Below, in pieces: positions 15,546 to 23,161 of a stretch of DNA of 31,245 bases. The stretch's first letter is position 1; every line of letters begins with the position of its first letter. A program made the translations under genes and the position numbers. The stretch comes from CAYGAW01 sp964347945 (GTDB lineage Bacteria > Chloroflexota > Anaerolineae > UBA7937 > B3-Chlor). The notes under the pieces were generated by a model. That model was not told where the DNA came from. It did no database searches and saw nothing but the letters and a program-made list of their open reading frames with translations. The stretch covers positions 1 through 31,245 of the forward strand of contig CAYGAW010000058.1 of the NCBI GenBank assembly GCA_964347945.1, read 5' to 3'.

Positions 15546-16601
15546 CTACAGATGTCTACGAAACCAACCTGTTGTCCAAGAAAGAACTCGTCCGTCAGAA
15601 ACAAGCTCCAAGTGTCCGAGCCCGGGGGTCACCTTCACCTCCGCATTGTCGCTCAGCCTACCCGTGCCCAAGGGCGGCACCACTCTGTCTTCCTCGCCGT
15701 AGATGATGAATAGAGGCTGCGAGTCGAGTTGAGGGATATGCTCACGGGCATCTACCTGGTTCACGAGTTCCCCCCGTTGATGCCGCCGGCTCCAGCGGAT
15801 AGCATCGGTGTAGGTCATCGCCTGCAGGAGGTCGCAGCCAGGTTGGGCATTCTCCGTCATGAGGACAGGGCCCAAAGCTACAACCGCTCTGATGTTCCTG
15901 TCCTCGGCAGCGGCGCGGATAGCCAGGTCCCCGCCCAGACCCACGCCCACGAGACCTACCCTGCTGGCATCGATCTCGTCCCTGGTATGGAGATAGTCGA
16001 TGGCCTGCGGGAATAGAATAAGCACATCGGGGTACCGCCACGAGTCGTTTGATCCGATGGCGCGCATATCCAGGGCGAGCACCGAGAAACCGCTCTCAGC
16101 CAACTTGCCAGCCATCGCTCCTAGAGATTCGCTTCCCCTGCCGGGTTCGGGTACCATGCAAATAACAGGCCAGGGGCTGTCTCCAAAGGGCGGCAGATAG
16201 AGGATACCACGCACCCACTGGGCAGATATCTCCTCCTTCCGGGCATACTGCTTCTCCGCGCGCCACCGCAAGGAGGCCCAGAGCCTGTCCGCCAGGAGAG
16301 AGACAGCTATCGTGCTCAGTAGACCGAGAAGCAATCCAGCCAACAAAAAGAAGAGGAACTCGCTGCTGGCTGGCCCGGGCGAGAAGATCTCCTCGGTCCT
16401 CGTGCCGAAGAACCAAAGACAGGCCAACGCCAGCAGACTCGAGCCGAACAGATAGCCCCATCTGGGCCTGAGGCTACGCGGCAGCCACGAGAGAGCCTTC
16501 AAACGCTGCCATGCGGCGACGAGTTGCCAGAAACCTAGCGAGGCGCAATAGGCGAACACGAGGAAGACAAGACCGATGGTGATCTGCTCGCGAAACTCCA
16601 T
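15546..16601 (-). CDS. Membrane-anchored alpha/beta-hydrolase-fold protein lacking the nucleophile Ser
   Basis: A 351-residue protein. Three hydrophobic segments (about 8-30, 50-66, 80-103) precede a dienelactone-hydrolase-like alpha/beta domain (130-351). The acid and base of the triad are visible as D305 in YGEEDRVVPP and H330 in PGLGHLEL. The nucleophile elbow, normally GxSxG, reads GVGLG (219-223), with Gly221 where Ser should be. It may be a non-catalytic binding or chaperone protein, or use another residue. It is the first gene of the minus-strand group with the PAP2 and GT-C-like proteins. ATG 16601 has AGGCGG seven bases ahead. The catalytic Gly is supported by an unambiguous GGT codon in a clean frame. 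Confidence 0.8.
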   Translation of the reverse strand: MEFREQITIGLVFLVFAYCASLGFWQLVAAWQRLKALSWLPRSLRPRWGYLFGSSLLALACLWFFGTRTEEIFSPGPASSEFLFFLLAGLLLGLLSTIAVSLLADRLWASLRWRAEKQYARKEEISAQWVRGILYLPPFGDSPWPVICMVPEPGRGSESLGAMAGKLAESGFSVLALDMRAIGSNDSWRYPDVLILFPQAIDYLHTRDEIDASRVGLVGVGLGGDLAIRAAAEDRNIRAVVALGPVLMTENAQPGCDLLQAMTYTDAIRWSRRHQRGELVNQVDAREHIPQLDSQPLFIIYGEEDRVVPPLGTGRLSDNAEVKVTPGLGHLELVSDGRVLSWTTGWFRRHL

Positions 16602-16720
16602 TGGCCAGCCGCCTAGAACTCGGTCATCTCTGTTCCAAGTACCTGGGTCGCTTTTGCAGACACAGCCAATTGATAAGTCCCTTCTCCCTTGACCTATTAT
16701 GGCCGCTTCTCATCCTAGCG

Positions 16721-17017
16721 CTATCGAAGGCTGCAGGAGCGCCAGATCACGGCCGTCTCATCGAAATCGTAGGTCACCCAGGCAGAGATCACGAAGCCCT
16801 CTCGCGAACCCACTTCTTCGTATCGGACTCGAAGATACCGTCCCCCGGCCATCTTCCTCACCGCTATCTGTGTATTCTGGTGTCCGCGAACGATGTAGTC
16901 AGGCCGCTCGATGGTCCCCAATACATCGTCGCAACACGCATTGTTGTAGGACCACCTCTCCGCCAGCAAGCGGACGGGGATACCGTTTATGGATGTAGCG
17001 GTGAAGGACAGGTCCAT
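16721..17017 (-). CDS. Small hypothetical protein (about 98 residues)
   Basis: The reading frame extends to a TTG at 17053, but a -10 element overlaps that codon. The first start downstream of the predicted transcript start is ATG 17017 (MDLSFTATSINGIPVRL). The body has the pattern TIERPDYIVRG, then AVRK, RYLRVRYEE, GFVISAWVTYD and VIW. It resembles small nuclease-like or uncharacterised proteins in which a DP-D-V-G strand is followed by a VVY-E strand and a GFIITA-FT strand. That resemblance is from memory and weak. The segment between RLLAERW and DDVLGTIE looks short, so a deletion is possible. It is alone on the strand, 119 nt from the hydrolase gene. Function is unknown. Confidence 0.5.
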   Translation of the reverse strand: MDLSFTATSINGIPVRLLAERWSYNNACCDDVLGTIERPDYIVRGHQNTQIAVRKMAGGRYLRVRYEEVGSREGFVISAWVTYDFDETAVIWRSCSLR

Positions 17018-17052
17018 GGACGTATCCAAGTCTCCTGAGGTCAGTATTGCCA

Positions 17053-17080
17053 ATTATACTGGTTCTGTACGAGACCGCAA
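17053..17080 (-). promoter_or_regulatory. Possible promoter for the small hypothetical gene
   Basis: Minus strand perfect -10 TATAAT (17058-17053), with a weak -35 TTGCGG (17080-17075) at 16-nt spacing. The predicted transcript starts near 17046. Confidence 0.45.
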
Positions 17081-17356
17081 CCATCGGACCGAGAGTGTTG
17101 AGAAAGGCCAAGCCTCGCCTCCTGCGGGGGCATTGATGGTACTGCAGGCAAGCTGGTGAGTCCCTCTGGGATTTGATGGGTTGAGCCAGTCAATTCGATC
17201 TCCCGGCGGCCTCCCTCCGCCGAGCCAAGCAGTGCAGGGATGAATTCCCGCGCGAAGGGCGGAAAGTCCCTGCAGGACTGCCATGCGCTGCAGTGCGCCG
17301 AACTGCGCGGAGCAGGGGAGACCTTTGAGCAGCGGTCTTGCACACTCGCGGACCGT
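17081..17356. other. Gene-free gap with nested inverted repeats
   Basis: No convincing gene on either strand; overlapping frames here have low-complexity, shadow-like translations. A hairpin CGGCGG/CCGCCG with a 7-nt loop lies at 17204-17222. A perfect 8-bp inverted repeat TGCAGGGA/TCCCTGCA lies at 17233-17240 and 17267-17274, enclosing an inner TTCC/GGAA stem. AGTCC/GGACT overlaps its right arm. This could be a structured RNA, a terminator lacking a T-run, or the remains of a mobile element. Confidence 0.35.
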
Positions 17357-18166
17357 CTACTGCCTGGGCACATAGATGTTTCCCCGCCGCGAGAACCTGG
17401 TGTAGCGCACGCCTTCTTTCTCCCTTTGCGCCGCCAGCCTATCAAGTAGCGTCATGACCTTCTCGTAGGCGCTGGCGCTTAAGGTTGTGATCTCCTTCTT
17501 GATCCCCCTATCTGCTCGCAACCATTGCTCATAATCGCTGCAGTTGCCCGAGCTGTATCCTACTAGGAAGCCCTCCATTCCACAGATTAGCAGCGGCAGC
17601 TGTATGGCCTGCACCGAATAGGGACACAGGCACATCACGGCATCACTGAACCGCTGATGCTTCGTGCTAGGGATCATGACGTCACGTGCGATGTCCAGGG
17701 CGGAGGTCATGATGTGCATGTTGGCTCCAGCCCGCAGGGCCTGTAGGCCAATGGTCCTGATGTTGCACTGACGACATGCTTCGTGGACGGACTCCGCTGC
17801 CCCTTTCAGGTCCAACTCTTCCAGGAAGACACAGTCGTGATTCGGGCGCCCTGCTGGGCAGGGTGGATCGATGGGCTTCTGGCAGAAACCCACAGCAACC
17901 AGCAAATCCTTCCGCGCCGTTGCCAAGCGACTCACGAGATCATCCTCGGAATCCTCGAACAGCATCGTAATGTCGCTCTGTTCCAAATTCGCGCGAACTA
18001 GTCTTCTGTACTTCGACACTCCTGCGATGGCGTTGGCAGGATGCCGGAGAACGATATGGTGCAGAAAGGTGAGGGCATACCTCCTGCGCAGGCTGCGAAA
18101 AGAGAATTCCCAGATCCTGAAACCCAGGAAAGCCGCATCATCCAGTCGCTTCAGCAAACCATACAT
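17357..18166 (-). CDS. Cys-rich protein of unknown function
   Basis: A 269-residue protein I do not recognise. It starts at ATG 18166, directly preceded by an in-frame GTG. Cysteines cluster in three places: GFCQKPIDPPCP...HDC (residues about 95-112), CRQC (131-134) and CLC (179-181), with single Cys near 195 and 209. The spacing suggests an Fe-S cluster or zinc site. The first third is basic with an HHIVLRHPANAI stretch. There is no signal peptide. It is divergent from the methyltransferase, whose promoter lies in the short shared region. Enzyme or radical-type function cannot be claimed. Confidence 0.65.
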   Translation of the reverse strand: MYGLLKRLDDAAFLGFRIWEFSFRSLRRRYALTFLHHIVLRHPANAIAGVSKYRRLVRANLEQSDITMLFEDSEDDLVSRLATARKDLLVAVGFCQKPIDPPCPAGRPNHDCVFLEELDLKGAAESVHEACRQCNIRTIGLQALRAGANMHIMTSALDIARDVMIPSTKHQRFSDAVMCLCPYSVQAIQLPLLICGMEGFLVGYSSGNCSDYEQWLRADRGIKKEITTLSASAYEKVMTLLDRLAAQREKEGVRYTRFSRRGNIYVPRQ

Positions 18167-18204
18167 CACCTGGATAGCCTCTCTAGGTCACCATCCTTCG
18201 CCAA

Positions 18205-18233
18205 TTGCCACCGTCCTTCTGGGGTGCTATAAT
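18205..18233 (+). promoter_or_regulatory. Strong promoter for the methyltransferase gene
   Basis: -35 TTGCCA (18205-18210), 17-nt spacer, -10 TATAAT (18228-18233) with TG one base upstream (extended -10). This is one of the best matches to the sigma70 consensus in the window. Transcription should start near 18240. Confidence 0.8.
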
Positions 18234-18263
18234 CCTGCTCAACACCTCGTGACGAGCGCCATT

Positions 18264-18983
18264 GTGAGCACCGAGCACAGGCTGTACTACGACGCGCTCT
18301 GGTCCAGGAGCAGAGTGGTCGAACCGTCGATGTGGGCGCTGTGGGAGACCATCAGCGCCTATGTTGCCGGTAGGACCCACTTCCTGGAAATAGGGGCAGG
18401 AAACCGTCCACGTATTCCCATTGGGGGATCCTACTTCGTGGACCTCAGTGCTAAGGCCATGCAAGCGCTCAGGACACGAGAGGGTAGGTGCACTGCGGGC
18501 ACCGCTGAAGCTCTCCCCTTCCCCGATGACATCTTCGACCTGATATGCGCCTTCGAAATCGTTGAGCATGTGCCTGACGACAGAGCGGTTCTGCAAGAGA
18601 TAAGTAGAGTGCTCAAGGGGGGAGAGCGGTTCATCTTCTCTGTGCCGCTACACATGGAATACTGGACCAGACATGATGAACTCGCCGGGCATGTGCGCCG
18701 TTATCATCCCGGGGAGCTGGAGTCGCTTCTCGGTGAGCATGGACTGTCGATTGAGAAGTACAACATTACCCTCTCTCCACGCAACCCGCTCTACCGCAAT
18801 ACCAGCGCCTATCTCGCAAGCAGGTTCTGGCACCTGGGTGTAGCGCTTGAGGCACGAATGGCCCTCCCCATCTACACTTGGATCGATCGACGCCGAGGAA
18901 TCAAATGGGAGGAAGGCAACTTCCTGGAGAATACAGGCAGAGCGAACAACGTGATCATAGTGTGCCGGAAGGGAGACGCGTGA
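18264..18983 (+). CDS. SAM-dependent methyltransferase, class I
   Basis: A 239-residue protein. Motif I is FLEIGAGNRP, followed by the acidic strand YFVDLS, a TAEALPFPDDIFDLICAFEI segment and VEHVPDD, then ISRVLKGG and FIFSVPLH, as in Methyltransf_11 enzymes. The C-terminus has a YHPGELESLLGEHG region typical of ubiquinone-like or glycolipid methyltransferases. The acceptor is unknown. The reading frame is open far upstream, but the promoter at 18205-18233 means translation begins at GTG 18249 or GTG 18264. I chose 18264 because it leaves a 23-nt leader; no clear ribosome site distinguishes them. It converges with the aminotransferase gene, 8 nt away. Confidence 0.85.
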   Translation: MSTEHRLYYDALWSRSRVVEPSMWALWETISAYVAGRTHFLEIGAGNRPRIPIGGSYFVDLSAKAMQALRTREGRCTAGTAEALPFPDDIFDLICAFEIVEHVPDDRAVLQEISRVLKGGERFIFSVPLHMEYWTRHDELAGHVRRYHPGELESLLGEHGLSIEKYNITLSPRNPLYRNTSAYLASRFWHLGVALEARMALPIYTWIDRRRGIKWEEGNFLENTGRANNVIIVCRKGDA

Positions 18984-18991
18984 GCTGCCTA

Positions 18992-20332
18992 TCAGCCAGC
19001 AGTCTCAGTTTCCGTGAGCGCTTCCTCGAAGATCGACAAGGCCTCATCCAACGTTTCGGTATCAACCGTCAAGGCCGGCATGAAGCGCACTGTGCTGGGC
19101 CCACATCCCAGAATCAGAAGCCCCTTCTTGAACGCTCGCTTCACCAGCTCGTCACGGAGGCGCCCGGCGGGCTCCTTGGTGTCACCGTCCTTCACCAGTT
19201 CTAGGCCCACGATCAGCCCCATACCCCTCACATCGCCGATGGTGGGATGTCTGCGCTGCATCGCTTTGGCGGCGTTCAGCAAACGCTTGCCCGCCGTGGC
19301 CGCGTTCTCCACCAAGCCCTCTTCTTCGATGACCTGAATGGTGGCGGAGGCCGCAGCGCACGAGATAGGGTTGCCGCCAAACGTCGTGCCGTGAGCGCCG
19401 AAGGGCCAATCCATCAACTCCGTCTTGGCCACCATCGCTCCCAAGGGCATCCCAGAGGCGATTCCCTTGGCGATGAGCGTGATATCTGGTACGACGGCCC
19501 AGTGCTCAATGGAGAACCACTTCCCCGTGCGGCCCATGCCCATTTGTATCTCATCGGCAACGAAGAGGATGCCGTGCCTTTCTGCCAGCTCTTTGAGTCG
19601 AGCGTGATATCCCGGTGGTGGGACTATATAGCCTCCCTCCCCTTGGATTGGCTCCACGAAGATGGCAGCCACCTCGTCTGCCGGCACCAGCTGCTTGAAG
19701 AGCGTGGATTCGATGTAGTCCAGGCAAAACAGACCACAGGAGGGATACTCCAGGTTGTAGGCGCAGCGGTAGCAGTAGCCGTAGGGGACATGAGTCACAC
19801 CCGGCACCAAAGGTGCAAACCCCCTCCTCTGCACTACCTTGCTCGCTGTTAGCGAAATAGCACCCATCGTTCTACCATGGAAGGCGCCCAGAAACGCCAG
19901 GACCTGAGGGCGTCCTGTGTGATAACGAGTCAGCTTCAGCGCCGCTTCAACCGCCTCTGCGCCCGAATTGGTGAAGAACACTTGCTTTGGCTCGTCCCCT
20001 GGCACCAGGGAGTTGAGTTTCTCCGCCAGCTCGATCTGGACCGCATAGTAGAAGTCGGTGCCGGCCATATGAACGAACTTGGCAGCCTGCTGCTGGATGG
20101 CCTCGACCACCTTTGGGTGGGCGTGCCCCGTAGCCACGACTGCTAGCCCCGCGTTGAAGTCTATGTAGCGGTTGCCATCGACATCCCATGCCAGGGACCC
20201 TTCACCCCGAGCCATGACGAAAGGGTATGATCGAGTGTAGGAAGGCGATACGGCTTCCTGATCGCGGGCCACGTAGGACCTAGCCTTGGGGCCAGGAATA
20301 TCAGTCTGAAAGTCAATCAGCTTGGAGTCCAT
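18992..20332 (-). CDS. Class III PLP aminotransferase (4-aminobutyrate aminotransferase/amino-acid racemase-like)
   Basis: A 446-residue class III aminotransferase. FTNSGAEAVEAA (120-131), GAFHGRTMGA (149-158), DEIQMGMGRTG (260-270) and the PLP Lys289 in LIAKGIASGMPLGA are present. The N-terminus (GPKARSYVARD, then PSYTRSYPFV) resembles the archaeal and bacterial group that includes 4-aminobutyrate aminotransferases and broad amino-acid racemases of Thermococcales, known to me from the literature. A CYRC...CGLFC cysteine quartet (C187, C190, C199, C203) may bind a metal or brace the fold. It is last in the ferredoxin-AOR-MoaD set, 41 nt after the MoaD-like gene, and could feed AOR with keto or semialdehyde products. 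Transamination versus racemization is not decidable here. Confidence 0.9.
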   Translation of the reverse strand: MDSKLIDFQTDIPGPKARSYVARDQEAVSPSYTRSYPFVMARGEGSLAWDVDGNRYIDFNAGLAVVATGHAHPKVVEAIQQQAAKFVHMAGTDFYYAVQIELAEKLNSLVPGDEPKQVFFTNSGAEAVEAALKLTRYHTGRPQVLAFLGAFHGRTMGAISLTASKVVQRRGFAPLVPGVTHVPYGYCYRCAYNLEYPSCGLFCLDYIESTLFKQLVPADEVAAIFVEPIQGEGGYIVPPPGYHARLKELAERHGILFVADEIQMGMGRTGKWFSIEHWAVVPDITLIAKGIASGMPLGAMVAKTELMDWPFGAHGTTFGGNPISCAAASATIQVIEEEGLVENAATAGKRLLNAAKAMQRRHPTIGDVRGMGLIVGLELVKDGDTKEPAGRLRDELVKRAFKKGLLILGCGPSTVRFMPALTVDTETLDEALSIFEEALTETETAG

Positions 20333-20373
20333 CCTCAGAAGTCTCTCCTGTTATCTCGCCCCCCTGCGGGGCT

Positions 20374-20601
20374 TCACCCACCCCCTACCATGGGCACCAG
20401 CTTCAGCTCGTCGCCGTCCTGCAGACGGTAACTCTTGAATTCCTGGCGTCCATTCACCATGACTATAGCCACCAGATCGGGATCGAGCCCCAAATGCGCT
20501 ATGGCTTCCAGCACCGTCTGACCAGGCTCAATCACCGAGGGGGCGTCAGCAGGGGCATATCTCTTGAGCAAGCCGACTAGGGTCAGTTGAACGCCTGTCA
20601 C
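20374..20601 (-). CDS. MoaD/ThiS-like sulfur carrier
   Basis: A 75-residue ubiquitin-like protein ending VPMVGGG, the Gly-Gly tail that is adenylated and thiocarboxylated in MoaD and ThiS. LQDGDELKLVPMVGGG is characteristic of the MoaD family. It starts with GTG, with AAGG five bases ahead. It lies directly between the AOR and aminotransferase genes, so it likely supplies sulfur for the pyranopterin dithiolene of the tungsten or molybdenum cofactor used by AOR. MoaE is not in the window. Confidence 0.9.
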   Translation of the reverse strand: MTGVQLTLVGLLKRYAPADAPSVIEPGQTVLEAIAHLGLDPDLVAIVMVNGRQEFKSYRLQDGDELKLVPMVGGG

Positions 20602-20629
20602 TTCGACCTTCTGGCCCGAGCCTGCGAGG

Positions 20630-22456
20630 TCATACGATCACGAAATCGAGACCCAGTTCGTCGAGCTTCTCCCGCGTCGGGATCCCGTTGGCATCCCAGC
20701 CGCGCTGTCCGTAGTATATGTCCAGGAGGCGCTCGACATCCTCCTTGGCGACGAACTTGCCCTCAGTGGGCCCAGTGGGCAGAGGGTCTTTGTACCAGCG
20801 AGGCGGCGGATAGTCCCACTCGCGCCCGAAGCCCTCGACCTCGCGCACCCAGAAAGCTCTGGTCAGGTTCCATACCCGTTCAGCCACATGGAGAAGATCA
20901 TCCCATGATCGATCGACCCCGGTGATAGCCTTCATCGCAGGCACATAGTAGTCCAGGGGCATGCCCAGCTCCACCCACTGCAGGCGGCATGTGCCGAGAC
21001 AGTCCATCAGAGGGCGAACGTGCTGCAACTCGATGACCTTGGCTGCCTTGTCCTCGGTGATGGCGTCCCGGCCCACCTCAATGTCGTAAGTGATGGCCCA
21101 GGCACGATTGTGATGAGCGCCCACGTCGGCCGTCATGTAGGCGAGCATCATCGCCGGAGCGTTCCGGGACTCGTAGCCGCTGATCTCCAGGCCCTTGATA
21201 TGCATCGCGAAATCGGCGCTATCGCCACCGAAGACCTGCGCGGCATGCCTCACGCCCTCGGCTAGCACATCGCCGATCCCCTCTCGCTTGGCAATCTTCT
21301 GGCAGAGTTCGAAGACTGCCTCGGAATCTCCGAAGCTGAGTTCCAAGCCCCCGGTATCTTTGGCAGTAATGATGCCCTTTTCGAAGCACTCCGTCGCGAA
21401 AGCGATCACATTCCCTGCCGAGATGGTATCAATGCCCAGTTCGTCGCACAGGTAGTTGGCGTAGGCGACGTCCTCGATGTCCGACACTCCCACGTCCGCT
21501 CCTAGGAAGGCCGCGGTCTCATACTCGGGCCCCTCGACACGGATGTCCCACTTTTTGCTATGAGAGTACTTGCCGCAGGCGCATGGACACGCGAAGCAAG
21601 CTTTGTCCGTGATGACGATCTTCTCCCGCATGTACTCGCCGGTCATCTTTTCCATCTCTTCGAAGTAGCCAGACTGGAAGTTGCGGGTGGGGAACGAACC
21701 CCACTCGTTGGAGGGTACATTCACTCCAGAGGTCCCCAATCTAACCCACACGTCCCAGGCGTCGCTGGCCTTGCAATAGTCGTACATTTCGCGGCCCACG
21801 CGGCGAAACTCCTCTACGTCAGCCACGGGGATGCCCTTCGAGCCACGAACCGCGATGGCCTTCAGCTTCTTAGAGCCCATGACTGCTCCAACCCCACCAC
21901 GGCCGGCTTGACGACCGAAATCATGACAGATGCAAGCGTACTTGACCAGGTTCTCCCCGCCGGGGCCAATGATGGCGATCTGAAATTCCTCTCCCAGTTC
22001 CTTCTTCAGCGCCGTCTCCGCTGTGATACTGCCCTGGCCCCAGTAGGCCTTGGCATCCCTCAACTCCACGCTGTCGTCGTCGATGAACAGGTACACAGGC
22101 TCGCGTGACACGCCCTCGCAGATGATCAAGTCGTAGCCAGCATACTTCATCTCGGCGCTAAACAGGCCACCCACGTTGCTGTCCGCGTACCCACCGGTCG
22201 CTGGCGACTTGGCCGCAAATGTGGTCTTGCCAGCCCCAGGCACGAGCAGGCCTGACAACGGACCCGCGGCCGCAATCAGCTTGTTGCCCTCCCCAAGCGG
22301 ATCAGCGCCCTGTTCAATCTCTGAGTAGAGAATCTTGGCCGCAAAACCACGGCCTCCCAGATAATCCCTGGCGAGCTCGCTATCGAGCTCCGTCTTCTCT
22401 ATGGTCCGGTCGGTCAAGTTGACTCTGAGAACCTGCCCACCGTATCCATTCAGCAT
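20630..22456 (-). CDS. Aldehyde ferredoxin oxidoreductase (AOR family, W/Mo pterin)
   Basis: A 608-residue AOR-family enzyme, oxidising an aldehyde to a carboxylate with ferredoxin as acceptor. Pterin-binding features include YLGGRGFAAK (32-41) and AGRGGVGAVMGSKKLKA (184-200). The [4Fe-4S] ligands are C287, C290, C294 (ACFACPCACG) and a distal Cys (DCLGTC, 485-490). The start is ATG 22456, with AAGGAGGA six bases ahead; an upstream reading to 22516 has no family sequence. Length and motifs fit full AOR or the wider AOR family (glyceraldehyde-3-phosphate or benzoyl-CoA-related members). It follows the four-cluster ferredoxin and is followed by a MoaD-like protein. The substrate is unknown, and a strand partner aminotransferase suggests amino-acid-derived aldehydes. 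Confidence 0.93.
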   Translation of the reverse strand: MLNGYGGQVLRVNLTDRTIEKTELDSELARDYLGGRGFAAKILYSEIEQGADPLGEGNKLIAAAGPLSGLLVPGAGKTTFAAKSPATGGYADSNVGGLFSAEMKYAGYDLIICEGVSREPVYLFIDDDSVELRDAKAYWGQGSITAETALKKELGEEFQIAIIGPGGENLVKYACICHDFGRQAGRGGVGAVMGSKKLKAIAVRGSKGIPVADVEEFRRVGREMYDYCKASDAWDVWVRLGTSGVNVPSNEWGSFPTRNFQSGYFEEMEKMTGEYMREKIVITDKACFACPCACGKYSHSKKWDIRVEGPEYETAAFLGADVGVSDIEDVAYANYLCDELGIDTISAGNVIAFATECFEKGIITAKDTGGLELSFGDSEAVFELCQKIAKREGIGDVLAEGVRHAAQVFGGDSADFAMHIKGLEISGYESRNAPAMMLAYMTADVGAHHNRAWAITYDIEVGRDAITEDKAAKVIELQHVRPLMDCLGTCRLQWVELGMPLDYYVPAMKAITGVDRSWDDLLHVAERVWNLTRAFWVREVEGFGREWDYPPPRWYKDPLPTGPTEGKFVAKEDVERLLDIYYGQRGWDANGIPTREKLDELGLDFVIV

Positions 22457-22521
22457 CGTATTCCTCCTTGAGATCTTGCCTGTCGCTTTGTGCATAGCGC
22501 AAGCATTGCAGTCCACTCACA

Positions 22522-22591
22522 CTCCTCGCGAGGAGCGACCTTGAAACTCAGTTCCGCGCTAGCATACGGTATGGGCCTCCCACTCGGGAGG
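22522..22591. repeat. Two palindromes in the ferredoxin-AOR gap
   Basis: A perfect 14-bp palindrome CTCCTCGCGAGGAG lies at 22522-22535, and a hairpin CCTCCC/GGGAGG with a 4-nt loop lies at 22576-22591. Neither has a T-run. They sit between the ferredoxin stop and the AOR ribosome site and could act as an RNA processing or attenuation element, or an operator. Confidence 0.4.
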
Positions 22592-22597
22592 GTCCAC

Positions 22598-22981
22598 TCA
22601 CTCTATGTATAGAGCACCGTACGCGCAGAAGTGCACGCACTCCCCACACAGGTTGCATTCAAAGGGAGCTTCATACTCAGGATGCGTGAAGACCACGTTC
22701 TCTGGGCAGGCTTCCACGCACTCCAAACAGGCTGTACACTCATCCCTGTCTATGTAGTAAGCACCTGTGTCGTTCTGCAAGATGCACTCCACAGGGCACA
22801 CGTCGGCACACTCCCCGCACTGGGTACAGGTGCGCACCTCGAAGACGCCTGGATCGGGGAACCGAGGCACTATGGCCAGACAAGACTTCTTGGGGTTGTT
22901 CTCCTGGAAATGATACAGGGAGCAGGCCAGCTGGCAAAGCCTGCACCCGGTGCATTTGGAGCTATCGGCGTTTAGCTGCAT
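22598..22981 (-). CDS. Ferredoxin-like protein with four [4Fe-4S] motifs
   Basis: A 127-residue electron-transfer protein. Four Cys quartets are visible: C10/C13/C16/C20, C52/C55/C58/C62, C82/C85/C88/C92 and C109/C112/C115/C119, each CX2CX2CX3C, the pattern of HycB/CooF-type subunits. The start is ATG 22981, with AAGGAGGTGGGA ahead; a longer frame start upstream lacks a site. It begins the operon and lies 141 nt before AOR, so it is the likely electron acceptor for AOR or a dedicated partner subunit. Cytoplasmic; no signal peptide. A role with a hydrogenase or reductase elsewhere is possible. Confidence 0.93.
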   Translation of the reverse strand: MQLNADSSKCTGCRLCQLACSLYHFQENNPKKSCLAIVPRFPDPGVFEVRTCTQCGECADVCPVECILQNDTGAYYIDRDECTACLECVEACPENVVFTHPEYEAPFECNLCGECVHFCAYGALYIE

Positions 22982-23023
22982 TCCCACCTCCTTTGGCTGC
23001 GCTTTAACCGTGCACAATCACGA

Positions 23024-23057
23024 GGCTAACGATAGCCAATGGGCAACGAAAAGTCAA
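23024..23057 (-). promoter_or_regulatory. Promoter of the ferredoxin-AOR operon with overlapping inverted repeat
   Basis: Minus strand -35 TTGACT (23057-23052), 17-nt spacer, -10 TATCGT (23034-23029). An inverted repeat GGCTA ACGA TAGCC at 23024-23037 covers the -10 and could be an operator. Transcription should start near 23022. Confidence 0.6.
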
Positions 23058-23076
23058 GGCTCTGTGGGGACTCGGA

Positions 23077-23105
23077 TTGACGGCTCCACTCATCTTCTGT
23101 ATAAT
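23077..23105 (+). promoter_or_regulatory. Promoter of the lipoprotein operon
   Basis: -35 TTGACG (23077-23082), 17-nt spacer, -10 TATAAT (23100-23105). It is divergent to the ferredoxin promoter, with about 20 nt between the two -35 elements. The transcript should start near 23112, about 50 nt before ATG 23162. Confidence 0.8.
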
Positions 23106-23161
23106 ATCCATCAATGTTTCCTCGAGCCCAGCCCAAGAGAAGGAGGTCCAAGGTATCACTC

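Noticed and set aside
17234..17280. RNase P RNA or TnpB right-end similarity (GGAAAGTCC, AATTCCCGCGC)
   Set aside because: Only short string likeness; no other conserved RNase P elements and no transposase gene nearby.
17041..17445. A 134-residue minus-strand frame in the gene-free gap
   Set aside because: It overlaps the Cys-rich gene end in another frame, and its translation is low-complexity without motifs.
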